A stretch of DNA of 64,000 bases, from the NCBI RefSeq assembly GCF_014805625.2, contig NW_023998414.1, forward strand, positions 44,357,561 through 44,421,560. Direction: 5' to 3'. This DNA is from Glossina fuscipes (Eukaryota; Arthropoda; Insecta; Diptera; Glossinidae). The notes below the pieces were generated by a model. That model had not been told where the DNA came from. It made no database searches and saw nothing but the letters and a program-made list of their open reading frames with translations. Positions 50,957-62,058 of this stretch are shown here, piece by piece. Positions within the stretch are counted from its first letter, which is position 1. Each line of letters opens with the position of its first letter. The translations under genes were made by a program, and so were the position numbers.

Positions 50957-53900
50957 TCATGACCGTCCACAGGTCGGTAGATTGACTCGGAAGAACACAT
51001 TCAATTCAATTAGTGAGGCAAAAATCAAGAATACCAAATACATGACCAAACACGCCGTACCCACTCTTTTATCCAATTTAAATTTGTTACACGAGAACGT
51101 TATGTAAAGCAAAAACAAAGTAGATAGTAACGTTATGGCTGAATACTCCAGACCGGCAGAGTTTATGCCCACATAATTTTGCCCTGGTTGGATGGGAAAG
51201 AAGACGGCTTTGATTAGCCATGGTACACCTAAACACAGTAGTATATCGAAAGTGTTGGATCCAATGGAGTTGCAGATTCCCATCGAACCATGACCTGAAA
51301 TATGTTTGAATTATATTGAAAAAAATATATGACAATTTTAAAAATCACCTCGTTTAGCTACTATGACACTAGAAACCGCTTCAGGTACACTAGTGCCCGC
51401 TGCCAGAAATGTTATGCCCATTACCGAGTCTGGTATTTTTAAAGTATCCCCTACACTCCGCAAGGTAGATTTAAAAATTAGAAAATCTCGTTAACTTTCT
51501 ATAAATTCATCATTTTCCCTTTAACTTTCTTACCAATAATTGTTATCATCCAGGCCACCACATAGGATAGCGAACCAATCCACACAATGCACATAACGAA
51601 TGTCAAAGGAAAAATCTTATTGTTTTTGGCTTTTTTGCAATCTGGTATCGCTACACAAAACAAAAAATGAATGGGCCATATAATCAACCAAGTGAATTGG
51701 GCGAAGCAACTTTTTTCTTTTGGATATCTTAACAAAAAATAGCCTTCGTCTTCCTCCAAGTCTTCATCCGCACCTGTAACATTTGCATTACTTGCCATTG
51801 TCGGCGAGGAAGGAGCTTCCGTATCTTCATGCTGAGCTATTGGAGCTAATGACAAAAGACACGTACCAGTTTTAGCCAAGTTCACGGTACTAATATTGAG
51901 ATTTATAAGAGTCGTATTTACAGCATCGGCTGCTGTTGGAACGGAGGGAGTGTGGGTTACAGTTGAAACAGTCGGTGTTGAATATGAAGTTGTTGCTGTT
52001 GTCGCCATATTTATAGATGAAATTTTCGGGGGATCATTATTAACGCCTCCATTCAATTGAATAGTTGATAAATTATGACAAATGCGATTTTCAACGATTT
52101 CTAAAATTGTTAAAAACTCAAAGCGATGAAAAATGAAATGGGGAAATGTCAAAATGGCTGCCACAGCCTTATCTTACTAACTTAGAGCGCCTTCAACACC
52201 CACCACCTAAAATTTAATATGATTTTATAATTAAACTTATCAAGTGGCTTGCAAAGATTTTTTGACTTGCGAACTTATTTTAAATATTAAAAAAAATACC
52301 TTGCCCATTTAACCTCCGAGTACGATTTACTATTGCTTGCAAGTATTAAATAATAAGAAAAAAGTTACATTATGTTTTTCGTAAATTTATCTTGCAGTGT
52401 TAGAGTTCCACTCGTATTTAAGGTTTAATTCCGCAATGGTAAGGCAAACGGATGGACGGATAAAGAAAACCAAACGGACTTGGGATATCACTGTACCTAA
52501 GATTAAAATTGATTTCACTGCGATTGTTGTTTGCTTGTAACCAGCCAACTTAATTGACAAACTTACATAAACTGCTATGTAACGGCGGTGGGTATAACTA
52601 AACAAACATATTCTTAAAATATAAGGAATTAAAGAGAAAATTTAAAATATGAAATATAAATATATACAAAATATGCAATGGAATTTAAAAGATATTAGAT
52701 ATATATATATATGGGTGTAGAAATTTGATATATAGGTTTTTGAAGCAATTACAATTTTTAAAAACAGTGAATTGTTTTTATTAAGAGCATTCTTCGCAAA
52801 TTGCGTTTGCGACAAGTTCATTCCTTCGGCGGTTCTTTGACATGTAACTGCGTTTAATTAAAACGTTTATCACGTCACTATAAACCACAAAGTCGCCATT
52901 GATTGCAACGATCCAAAATGAACGGTAGCTCAACTACCATCACCTTCAGCATAATTTTTGCAAAGGTTGTAATCCCGTGTCTTAAAGTAGTAGGCTTCGT
53001 TAAAACGAGCAAGGAACATATGCTACTGTTGTGTTTTAAAAAAGCAAATAAACCCATGTTTTACGTTTCAAAAAATTTTCAAAAGGTTTATCGGTGACCT
53101 CTCAATATATTGTCGTGAAAGGGAAGAACGGACTTTTGTATCTAATTTTTGTACCCACAATCGCATCAAGGTAATGATCTCAGTCGGTTAAACCAGGGTT
53201 ACGCTGGTAAGTGAAGATCGCTAAGTTGATATGTCTGCATGATAAAAAAAAATTTCTCTCATTTTTAGATGAGGTCATTTTGTCGAGTCGATTGTGTGCA
53301 ATGCACGAATACTATATTGTTCAGTGATTGCTTTTCTTTTCAAAACAGATGGTCTTTTATAAGTGTCATGCAGCTGCCGGCCGAGGAAAACGATTACCGG
53401 AAAACGGATTAAAGATGAAGTCATGAACTTAGATAATAGTAATATGCTTGTAAAAATGTATATAAATTGACTATGTGCGGAAGGCAGAGTCAGTCGGACA
53501 AAGACATCTGAGTCGAAAAAGAAAATTGGACTTGAGAAGTCGAGAGTATTGCCAAAGTAAAATGTAAATAGTCGTACCCTTAAATAAATTGATTGTAAAT
53601 AAAAGAGTCTTGAAGTGAAAACGTGCAAGTGTATTTCTCTTAAAAAGAATATCCACGATCTGACGATACGAACCGTATCCAAGAAAAGCGAATTTCGCAA
53701 CAATGTATTATTATATATTTTGTCTAGATAGTTGCTAAGAAATAAATGAAGTTCAATCTCTGTCAATTTGGATCAATTTTATTGATCGTCTCTGTAATGT
53801 TCTCTAATCCAGACGGCCTGCATCCTTATTACAAACGTTTTCTCATCAAGAGAATTGATCAAAAAGAAGAAAGGTTATCATTTTAATGTGTAACTGTCTG

Positions 53901-56279
53901 TTCATCTGTTATATTTTCTCTACTATGCCCTATTGCAATCCTGCCAACATCAATACTGTTTTGCGCTTTTTAATCGAAAGTATTCCGTGTTCCAAAGTCT
54001 TCGCTCCACCTGATCATCTTACTTTAAATAAAAGTAAAAGGAAGACATTTTTTTTTATAATACTATGTTGATTTAATTTTTTTCTTCATAAATAATCTGA
54101 TATTGAAAATTTCATTAAATAGAAATTTTATATCCGCAAAAAAAGGAATTCGCCTAGATATTTTCACCAAAAAGTTTTTGTTTATAAAATTTTTAAAAAA
54201 TGTATGGCATTTTTATAAAAAAAAAAGTAGCAAGATATTAAACATAAAAGTTTACTTAATCATAGTAGTAAATAAAATGAGTAGTAAATAAAATGCAAAA
54301 GGTTGGTGAATAGACCAGTATTTATAAAACCGGGCTTATAAGCGCAGGGAACCGAAATCTCGGAGTATATTAAAAGTTCTAAAAACTAATATTAGATAAA
54401 GAATAGTGAGTGAAGCAAATGCGGTTAAATCCATTATTAGTATTTATGCATTAGGTGTAAAAATAAATCCTTTAGATTGAAGTTGGTTACTTCATAAAAC
54501 GTGCATAACGCGTTTTTTTTCTCCAAAATCTTAGATATATGTAGCTTATACATTGGTGTTTGTATGGTGTAAGTATCGGCTGTTTATACGCTGCAGCTTA
54601 GTATATATAAAGTTTAAAGGGATGGACATCAACGTGCACCAGTAAAATTTTATGGGCCTGAATATGCGGCTTTGTAGGAGATATGGATGGTTGTCATGCT
54701 TAAACTCTTGCTTTTCTTCGTTTCAATTATCGAACACAAGACGTTTTTGCCGTTCGAAATAATTTGAAATTACAGCGACTTAACAGACATAACCACACGA
54801 CAACTTTACGATTTTTCTCCTTTCGCTTAGCTCCCATTTTATTTCTTTTTATATTTCCCATTTCATGCAATTCAACTGAATTTTTCTTTTTGACTTTTTC
54901 TCTACTGTACAGTGCGCTCTGTTTGAATTTTTGACAGATTTTCGTGTAGTGTACTTTAAATTCTTCAATCTTGCGAGGCAGTAAAATATTCACCGTTCCC
55001 AAGATTACAACTTTTTGCACGTTATCTCGCAAACCACTTTCCAACTATTTCACAACTTACCGTATTTTCGCCCCGCGCTAACTTAATCATTTCCATGGCG
55101 GGAGCTAGATTTTTTTCATTTTGAAACAGGATAACATGCATATTATAGCAACCTCTTTAACTACAGTTAATAAACAAGTCAAACTTGCCACATATAAAGA
55201 TCAACATCTAAGCTATGTGTATCCAAAATTTTGGAGCAAGTAAACGTACGTTTTATTGCAGCAACCAATTTTAATTTGCAGAATTTATTTATGCACTTAA
55301 TCTTATTTTAGTGAAATAGTTGAAATGTTATAATTACTGTGTAGAAAAAGTTATAAGTCAAGTTGAAACAAATCTTTCTAATGAATGATAGTACCACCTG
55401 TTTCTTTTTCATTAATGTTCTTCGTTTGAATACTACAATTGGAAGAACGGCTGCGTGAACGCGCCTGTTTAACGCCACCTGTACGTCATTATAAATAAAA
55501 GTGTTCCACATTGACGTTAAAAATAATAATTTAGATGAAGGGTACAGGATTTTTCCCATAAAAGGCATATTCGTTCGGTCAACTTACCTTTAGCACATTT
55601 TTGAAATGTTTTATCAAAATACATAACAGCCAAATAGACAGCATACAATGACACCAATATTAGAGCTTCGTACCATTCCACACGCTCATCATGCATTACA
55701 CAAATTAATATAGCCACTGTGATACCATAAGCTATACTATCTCGTGTTAAAGGCCACCAATCTAAGGGTATAGTCTGCAATGTCCAAGTAATATCCATGG
55801 CTCATGAATAATTGTTATCCTTTATAAGTAATTTTCCACATAAATTACCATTCCTGCTCCTATCCCACAGCAAGCAGCAACAGCCAATATATTAAATACC
55901 GCCGAGCCCACAATAGTCCCAACGCCTATATCACCCTCGGTAATGAAAGTGCCTATCACATTTACAAATAATTCGGGTGCTGAGGTGGCTGCAGCCATAA
56001 ATGTAGCCCCTGCCACATCATTAGACATATTTAAAGCTAAATCGTAAGAAAAAAAATTTTTTTATTAGCTTAAAGTACTATTTTGGAAAGACTAATCCAA
56101 CCTACCTGCACAGATTTTTTCCACTGCAGGCACGAAATACTCATCACATACTACGGCTAATGCTACAAATAAATATAAACTGGCTATAACATGAAGTACA
56201 ACAGCACCCGCCTGTCTTTGTGGTTCTGTGAATAAATCACGCGGAAAATCATCTATGGCGGGCTGTGTGCAATTTATAT
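50957..56279 (-). CDS. Exchanger E: canonical NCKX3/4-like exchanger, 5' end missing
   Basis: Most family-typical member of the array. Six joined exons (56279-56106, 56036-55849, 55774-55588, 52100-51534, 51450-51349, 51294-50957) give about 518 residues. Seen in order: NCTQP...[13 protein letters not shown], the NCKX3/4-type pre-TM1 signature with sequon and Cys; TM1 ending [13 protein letters not shown]; alpha-1 ([24 protein letters not shown]); [13 protein letters not shown]; a long loop of about 170 residues, Ser/Thr-rich then acidic (DEDLEEDEG); AIPDCKK; alpha-2 ([10 protein letters not shown], then GSNTFDILL); LGVPWLIK; last TMs. Both PE acids and the K+-linked Asp are kept. The intron before the loop exon is 3.5 kb while all others are 54-83 bases. 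The first visible exon begins in phase 1, so at least one upstream exon (leader/hydrophobic) lies beyond 56.3 kb; I could not identify it. AATAAA (minus) near 50836-50831. Predicted Na+/K+-driven Ca2+ exporter. Confidence 0.92.
53400..53680 (+). mobile_element. Possible LTR remnant inside gene E intron
   Basis: A TATA-type box (GTATATAAATTG at about 53457), then a GGCAGAGTCAGTCGG start-like region, then AATAAA/TAAATAAAAGAGTCTTG and AAAACGTGCAAGTGTATTTC: the promoter, transcribed and polyA order of an insect retrovirus-like LTR. No boundaries, target duplication or internal coding part were found. Confidence 0.25.
54727..55044 (-). other. Unrecognised 105-aa ORF in the gene E large intron
   Basis: Same strand as gene E. 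The stretch is Lys-rich ([20 protein letters not shown]) and begins at TTG rather than ATG; a GGTAAG lies just upstream. No family recognised. It may be a remnant of an inserted gene or chance. Confidence 0.15.
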
Positions 56280-59200
56280 CTATAAATGATGAAACCAAAA
56301 AGAGAAAATCAAAAATAAAACTGGATTTTATTGCAATATGATCACACTGTTTGAAAGGAAATGGCCATGCATGGATAGTATGATATTTCTTCCAGACAAG
56401 AACATTTCGCCGCAAGAAAATCGGAATATCTTTTTTCCTTTGTTGTATTCATCGTTAAGTAATTACCCGAGGTTCTGTTGTTTTTACATTTATTCTTTCT
56501 TGTTATATTTTAACCGGATGCTCCCAGCAATTTGTACTTCACTTGCTCTGAATATAACTAACTATTCGAGCACGAATGCTTATCATAAAAAACTTTTCCC
56601 TTTTTTTAAATATCTTAATGATCTTATGTTAATAATCTGATGATTATTACAAAGCACACTCCTTCAAATTTTCGTACTGTCACTTTTATATAAGAAATCA
56701 GACAATTGTATAAATAATATAAGGTTACTTTTACAATACCTATATATCAACACATAAGCAAAATTTTTCTTTTGGAAACAAAATGTTTTTGGCGAAGGCA
56801 AAGTTGTAATATGTTCGCGTATTAGAGTAATATTATTAAGTTCAAAGTCACAAGACAGTTCATCTATGTAATATTACAAATGAAACAATTAGAGGGAGAT
56901 GAAGAAGAGGACACATGAGCAACCAAATATTCATGTCTCAAATTATGCTGAATAGCAAATACAAATTTCCGTACTGATCTACTGCCTATGAGAATACGTT
57001 ACATTGGTAAATATGCAATGATGTAATTTTACTCTACTCTATTTTATTTTTAGTTCCATTTATGTATATATTATTTATGTGTACTTCATTTAAAATAAAC
57101 AAAACAAATTTTCGCACATCATAGAGACTTGTATCTTCTTAATTCTTCATTTTATTATTATCCACTGAGATACTAGAAGTACACGTTGCAGTTCCTTAGC
57201 CACTGCCTTTAACTAGGTGAGAAAATATAGCGAAAGTGATAAAACCTCATATATTTTCCCATTGTTACTACAGTGTATCAAACCTCGATTGAACATTGCA
57301 GTCTCCTCTTTTTGCGTGGAAAGTCGGGCTCCATGCAACCTGTCCGTTGAGGCATTTCCAATCTATTCGAAAATTGTTGCAACCACTTGCTTCAAGAAAC
57401 ACAAAATTTTTACGATGGAAACTCCAAACCAGACTTGTCAATGGCAAATTATTGTATGCAGAGTATTTCTTGTACAATTAAAGTGTAAAATTAAAGTGTT
57501 TAATATAATTTCCATTTTATAATATCAAAATTGTACACCTGTGTCGGTAGGAACCTATAACTGCCAGTATTAGGAATAAGGTGTAATGAGTAACACTGGT
57601 TTCGTGCGGGCGGTTTTACGAAAATTAACAAATGTCGTCAATGTTACTCCGATGATTGTTGTTAATATAACGTAGCGCGCATGCAAGCGTGTCGCCAGTG
57701 TATGCCATATGTTTCCCGATTTATATATATCGGTCTGTCCATCCACTTGTGAGATATATTCTCTCTATTGCTATTAAGTTTTACAGGCCACAAAGCACGT
57801 AATAAGTAAATCCACTTCTTCCGTGCTGATGGGTCTGCAAAATTACTAAATCTTTACTATTAAGGGTTTTGTACTTGTACTTTCAAATATCTATTTATTG
57901 TAGCAAAGTTTCTTTAAGGATTTGAAAGTCATGTCAGTCAGGCCGCCTGCGTAGAAAGAGCCTCAATTGATTATAACGTGCTTTCGCCCCGAAGAATTGA
58001 CCGAATCAATTATGGCGACGCTTTCTAATTTTATCCATTAGTTTCATACTCGAGCAAACGGTATAAGTACATACAAAACTAGTCCAACCCAATGTCTAGT
58101 TACAACATTAGAAACCTTCCACAATATTGACAAAGGCTTCCAACTTTGTTTAGATAAAAATTTATAAGTACTATATAGTTCGCAGCGACTAGAAACTAAA
58201 AATATTTGGTAAATATTTCATAGAATTTACCAAATTCCACTACGGCCTCATTTAAAAAGTTGCCATCTGTTTGTTCACATAACGATACAAACATGTCCAC
58301 AACACATCATGCGTCAATATACCGTAATATGTAAAATAAGCTATTTACTGTTGTTGTTGTTGCTGTATCGTTTGGAGAATTAATTAAGAAATTTAAGATT
58401 CCCTTAATACGAAATAGTTGAAAATAATCAACGATTACAATGCAAGTAGGAAATGTATTCGCATTGAAGCAAAATTTAGGTATGCAGCCTGCCAAAAATT
58501 TTCTTAATAACTCTACATTAGCAAGCTAATCACCGATTTTGTAAGGCTGTCTCAGGATGTCAGCCATTAATGGCTGCAATGGCGAGATATATGTGCTTAC
58601 ATTAAGCATTCCATTATGGTTGAGGCTTTAAGAAGGCAACCTAATAACGAACGAACGCGGCCAACTCAACTATTTCTGACTCTCAGAGAAGGAATAATCC
58701 TTAACCACCTGTTTCTCTTTGATGGATAAAATGAATGTTTATTTTGTTCATTGATAGTGCCGGACGAGAATTATCAATCCTCGTTATCCTCATCAGTCCA
58801 ATTACTCTTATTTTTTATAATCATTATTCCGTCGATCGTCTTTTGACAAACATTAAACATAAAATATAAAAAATATTTTGCGAGATATAATTATTGTTGT
58901 TGTGTCGCTCGTTCATTAGTATTGTTTAATTGTTTTATTACCGATAAATTGCTATGAAAATTAGTTTATCTTTTGCCGCTCATCTTAACTTTTAGTTTAT
59001 AGCTTCCGTTCAACAAACTTTTTTCACTAAACAGCATTGTATTGTGCTACCGTCTGTTTAATATTTATGCTATTTTTTGTTTTTCGCAAGATCAATTGAA
59101 AGTTTTAAGTAATTGTATATATTCTTTAAATTTTAATTGTGTAAAGCTTGAGCCGCTTCGAATCGTCAAAATAAATTATATTACATACGTGAAATAGAAA

Positions 59201-59539
59201 ATTGTAAAACGAACCTTTGACAAGCTAATCAATTTTGGTAAACTTCATTACTGTCAAGTTGACATTTCCACATTTTTCCAATGAATGAATTGCGTATGAA
59301 GAATTCTTAAAAGCCTAAATTTTGTATTAAATTAATCATTTCTTCAAAAATTGAAAATTTTTTCTTTAAACTACATTTATAGGTTAACTGTAACGTGAAA
59401 AATGTTTGTATTGCATCGGAGGGAAATCGGAATTTGCGATAGTGCAATATGCAATATGTATTCTATTAACCTTAACGAGAGTAGAGCAAATTAAACTTTC
59501 CTTTGACGAGATATCGGGCCTTTTATCGTGAGTGAAGAT
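56280..59539. other. Upstream region of gene E
   Basis: A GC-richer patch at about 57290-57440 is open on both strands; it could hold an exon, but no family or phase link to gene E was found. Confidence 0.4.
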
Positions 59540-60245
59540 TTGTTAATTTTGTTTATAGGGAGGTATACTCATTTTGTCACAATGTTTGCAACACCAAAAA
59601 ACAAGCTTCACATATCCTATAAAGTCTAAAAAGTTCTAAAGTTCTAAAGTATATTCTTGATCAGCGTGAACTTCTGAACTGATTAGCTCATGTCTGTCCG
59701 TCTGTGTGCCTGGTGGTGTGTATGGTGGGTTTTGACAGTCTCCTGGCCGCAAAAATTAAGACATCGGCTTCAAATTTGGTAGAAACATTACAAGTTTTTG
59801 CACTCAGGTTGATATTGAAAATGGGCCAAATTGGTCAGAGCACAAGCCCGCAATGAAGCGAACGTACCTCCGTTTTTCTTAACAAATATTTGCGGCTTTT
59901 ACTCATTATTCACAAATTGCAAAAGATAAAAGGCTAAAATTCTTCACATGTATTTTACGAAAAACTCTGCTATTTACATGCCAAATCGGAAAGATCGGCC
60001 ATGCCCAGGTAATGTTTCAATTTTTCTTTTTCTATTTTTTTAAGGTTTTAATCTTATTAATCGTAAGGTCAACAAATCTGAATGAGTAAAACAATTTTGC
60101 GTATTCCTCAAATGGAGATATATTATCTGCCTAAAAATTCGTTAACTCTAAAATAAATATGATGGACATTACGGACTGGCGGATTAACTTTTTCTTAATA
60201 ATACGAACGATATTGGTATTAAATAAAACGATTTGGAGAGTAGAA
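59540..60245 (+). repeat. Dispersed repeat R3, copy 2
   Basis: Partner of 47940-48605, same orientation; the block of shared words is listed there. Starts near GGGAGGTATACTCATTTTGT. Diverged by many substitutions and indels, noncoding. Confidence 0.65.
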
Positions 60246-60620
60246 GTCGACAAAGTAAGTGTGTTAATTCCAAATTAGTTGAGGTGGACGTTTCAACGTA
60301 GTAGATTAACTTTTCTTATATGAATAAATTATGCAAAGAAAATTATCTCTAATATAAAAAAAAATACCAAAATCATCACTTCACCTAACTTCTAGGCGAA
60401 AGTATACTTTTTATAAGAGTTATTATAGGATAGGGAACCCAAAATGAAAGCTGACATAGTTCAAATTTAGCAAAATTAATTTCCTTATCAACGGACTTAT
60501 TGTTCTTCAACTAAGTTTGGCATAAAGTACTGAAAATTTTAATAGATTTTTCATCCTGCATTTATAAAGGCTTATTTATTTGTAAAGGCTTATTTTTGAT
60601 CATAATTTTAGTGTATGATG

Positions 60621-60643
60621 TACACACACACACACACACACAA
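60621..60643. repeat. (CA)n microsatellite
   Basis: About 11 CA units after GATGTA. Confidence 0.85.
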
Positions 60644-61966
60644 ATAACGACCATAAAACGTACCTGCCTGAATTTAAACGGTAACTTACGGTGTATAATC
60701 CTAAAAAGAAGTACAGAATAACCAGTTGAGAACTCTGAGCGAGTGAATGTTACTGATATGAAAATTCGTATGACAATTTGTAAGGAGAGAAGCATATCAT
60801 ATATATTAACCCTCTTTAATCATTAAGACGACTACAAGTATGTCCACTGTCATTGTGTTGCGATAACTGTTACTAGGAATATTCACACCAAATTTGAATA
60901 AAATTGGTTCGTATCCATATGTTGGTTCTTATCTATGAGAGGGATTATAATCAGATCTGCGTAAACGACGTTTAAAGTCAGGAAAATGTTAAAATTAAAC
61001 TCATATTGATATATTTCTCTTGCACAAATTTAGCTGTTTTTTTTCTTTTTTTTAAGCTACAAAAGGGAAGACTAGTGAGTAACTAATATTCAGACTCTAA
61101 ACAAGAATCCAATAGTTCGGACGTTGAAGTGATGGTAGATTTAAAAAATTTGAATTAAAATAAGGCGAAGGACTTTATGATATTTTAAAATAGGGGAAGA
61201 TCAGTTTTTGGAACGCTATGAATTCTCCCAATATTTAGAAAAGTGTTGAATATTTTCTAATTATAAACTGAAGATTAGAAACGAATGTAAGTACAGAAAC
61301 TTTACGGTTAGGACATTGACCTCTCGTAACAATGACACCAATTGTGTCAATGGTGGACGCACTGCGTCTCCTTGTATATAAAACTATTTTCATTATACAT
61401 TATAATTCTCTGAGATAGGTCTCTTATTATCGTATTGTGCTAAACTTAATGTATATACTATCCATGTTCAGGTTCAGAAGTGAGAAAATTGAAATAGCTA
61501 TAATAAAAACTTTGCATTCTAAGCCGGTTTAAAGAATAATTTTTGATGTACATGTATATATATATGCTATTACTTATAATATGTTTAAGTAGCGAATGAA
61601 AACTGATCTGTGATGTCTTACACACAAATACTTTTGTAACAAGTAATTGAATCATTGTTATCTAAATTAAGAAAAAAAGTTGTTAAATATATTTACAAAT
61701 ACATTCACATACACTTGGCTACACTTCATATTTATATTAATATAAACATATACACATACGCCAGCACTTGCCGTAAATATAAGAAATCACCGCATGATGT
61801 CTATTTTGTGCAATTGCTATCATTTTGTGTGTAATGAAGTAAGCTATTTAAGTAAATTTTTCTACACATGCACATACACATGAACTAACACGTATGCACT
61901 TAGAATTACATATTGCTTATATAAAAAACTTAAATTATAATATTATGCTTAATCACCGTCGTCATT

Positions 61967-62007
<41 letters not shown>

Positions 62008-62019
62008 TACCATCATTAC

Positions 62020-62058
<39 letters not shown>

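Noticed and set aside
53275..53766. 163-codon minus ORF, the longest in its region
   Set aside because: Random Phe/Leu/Arg/Ser-rich composition, no motif, overlaps the possible LTR block on the other strand.
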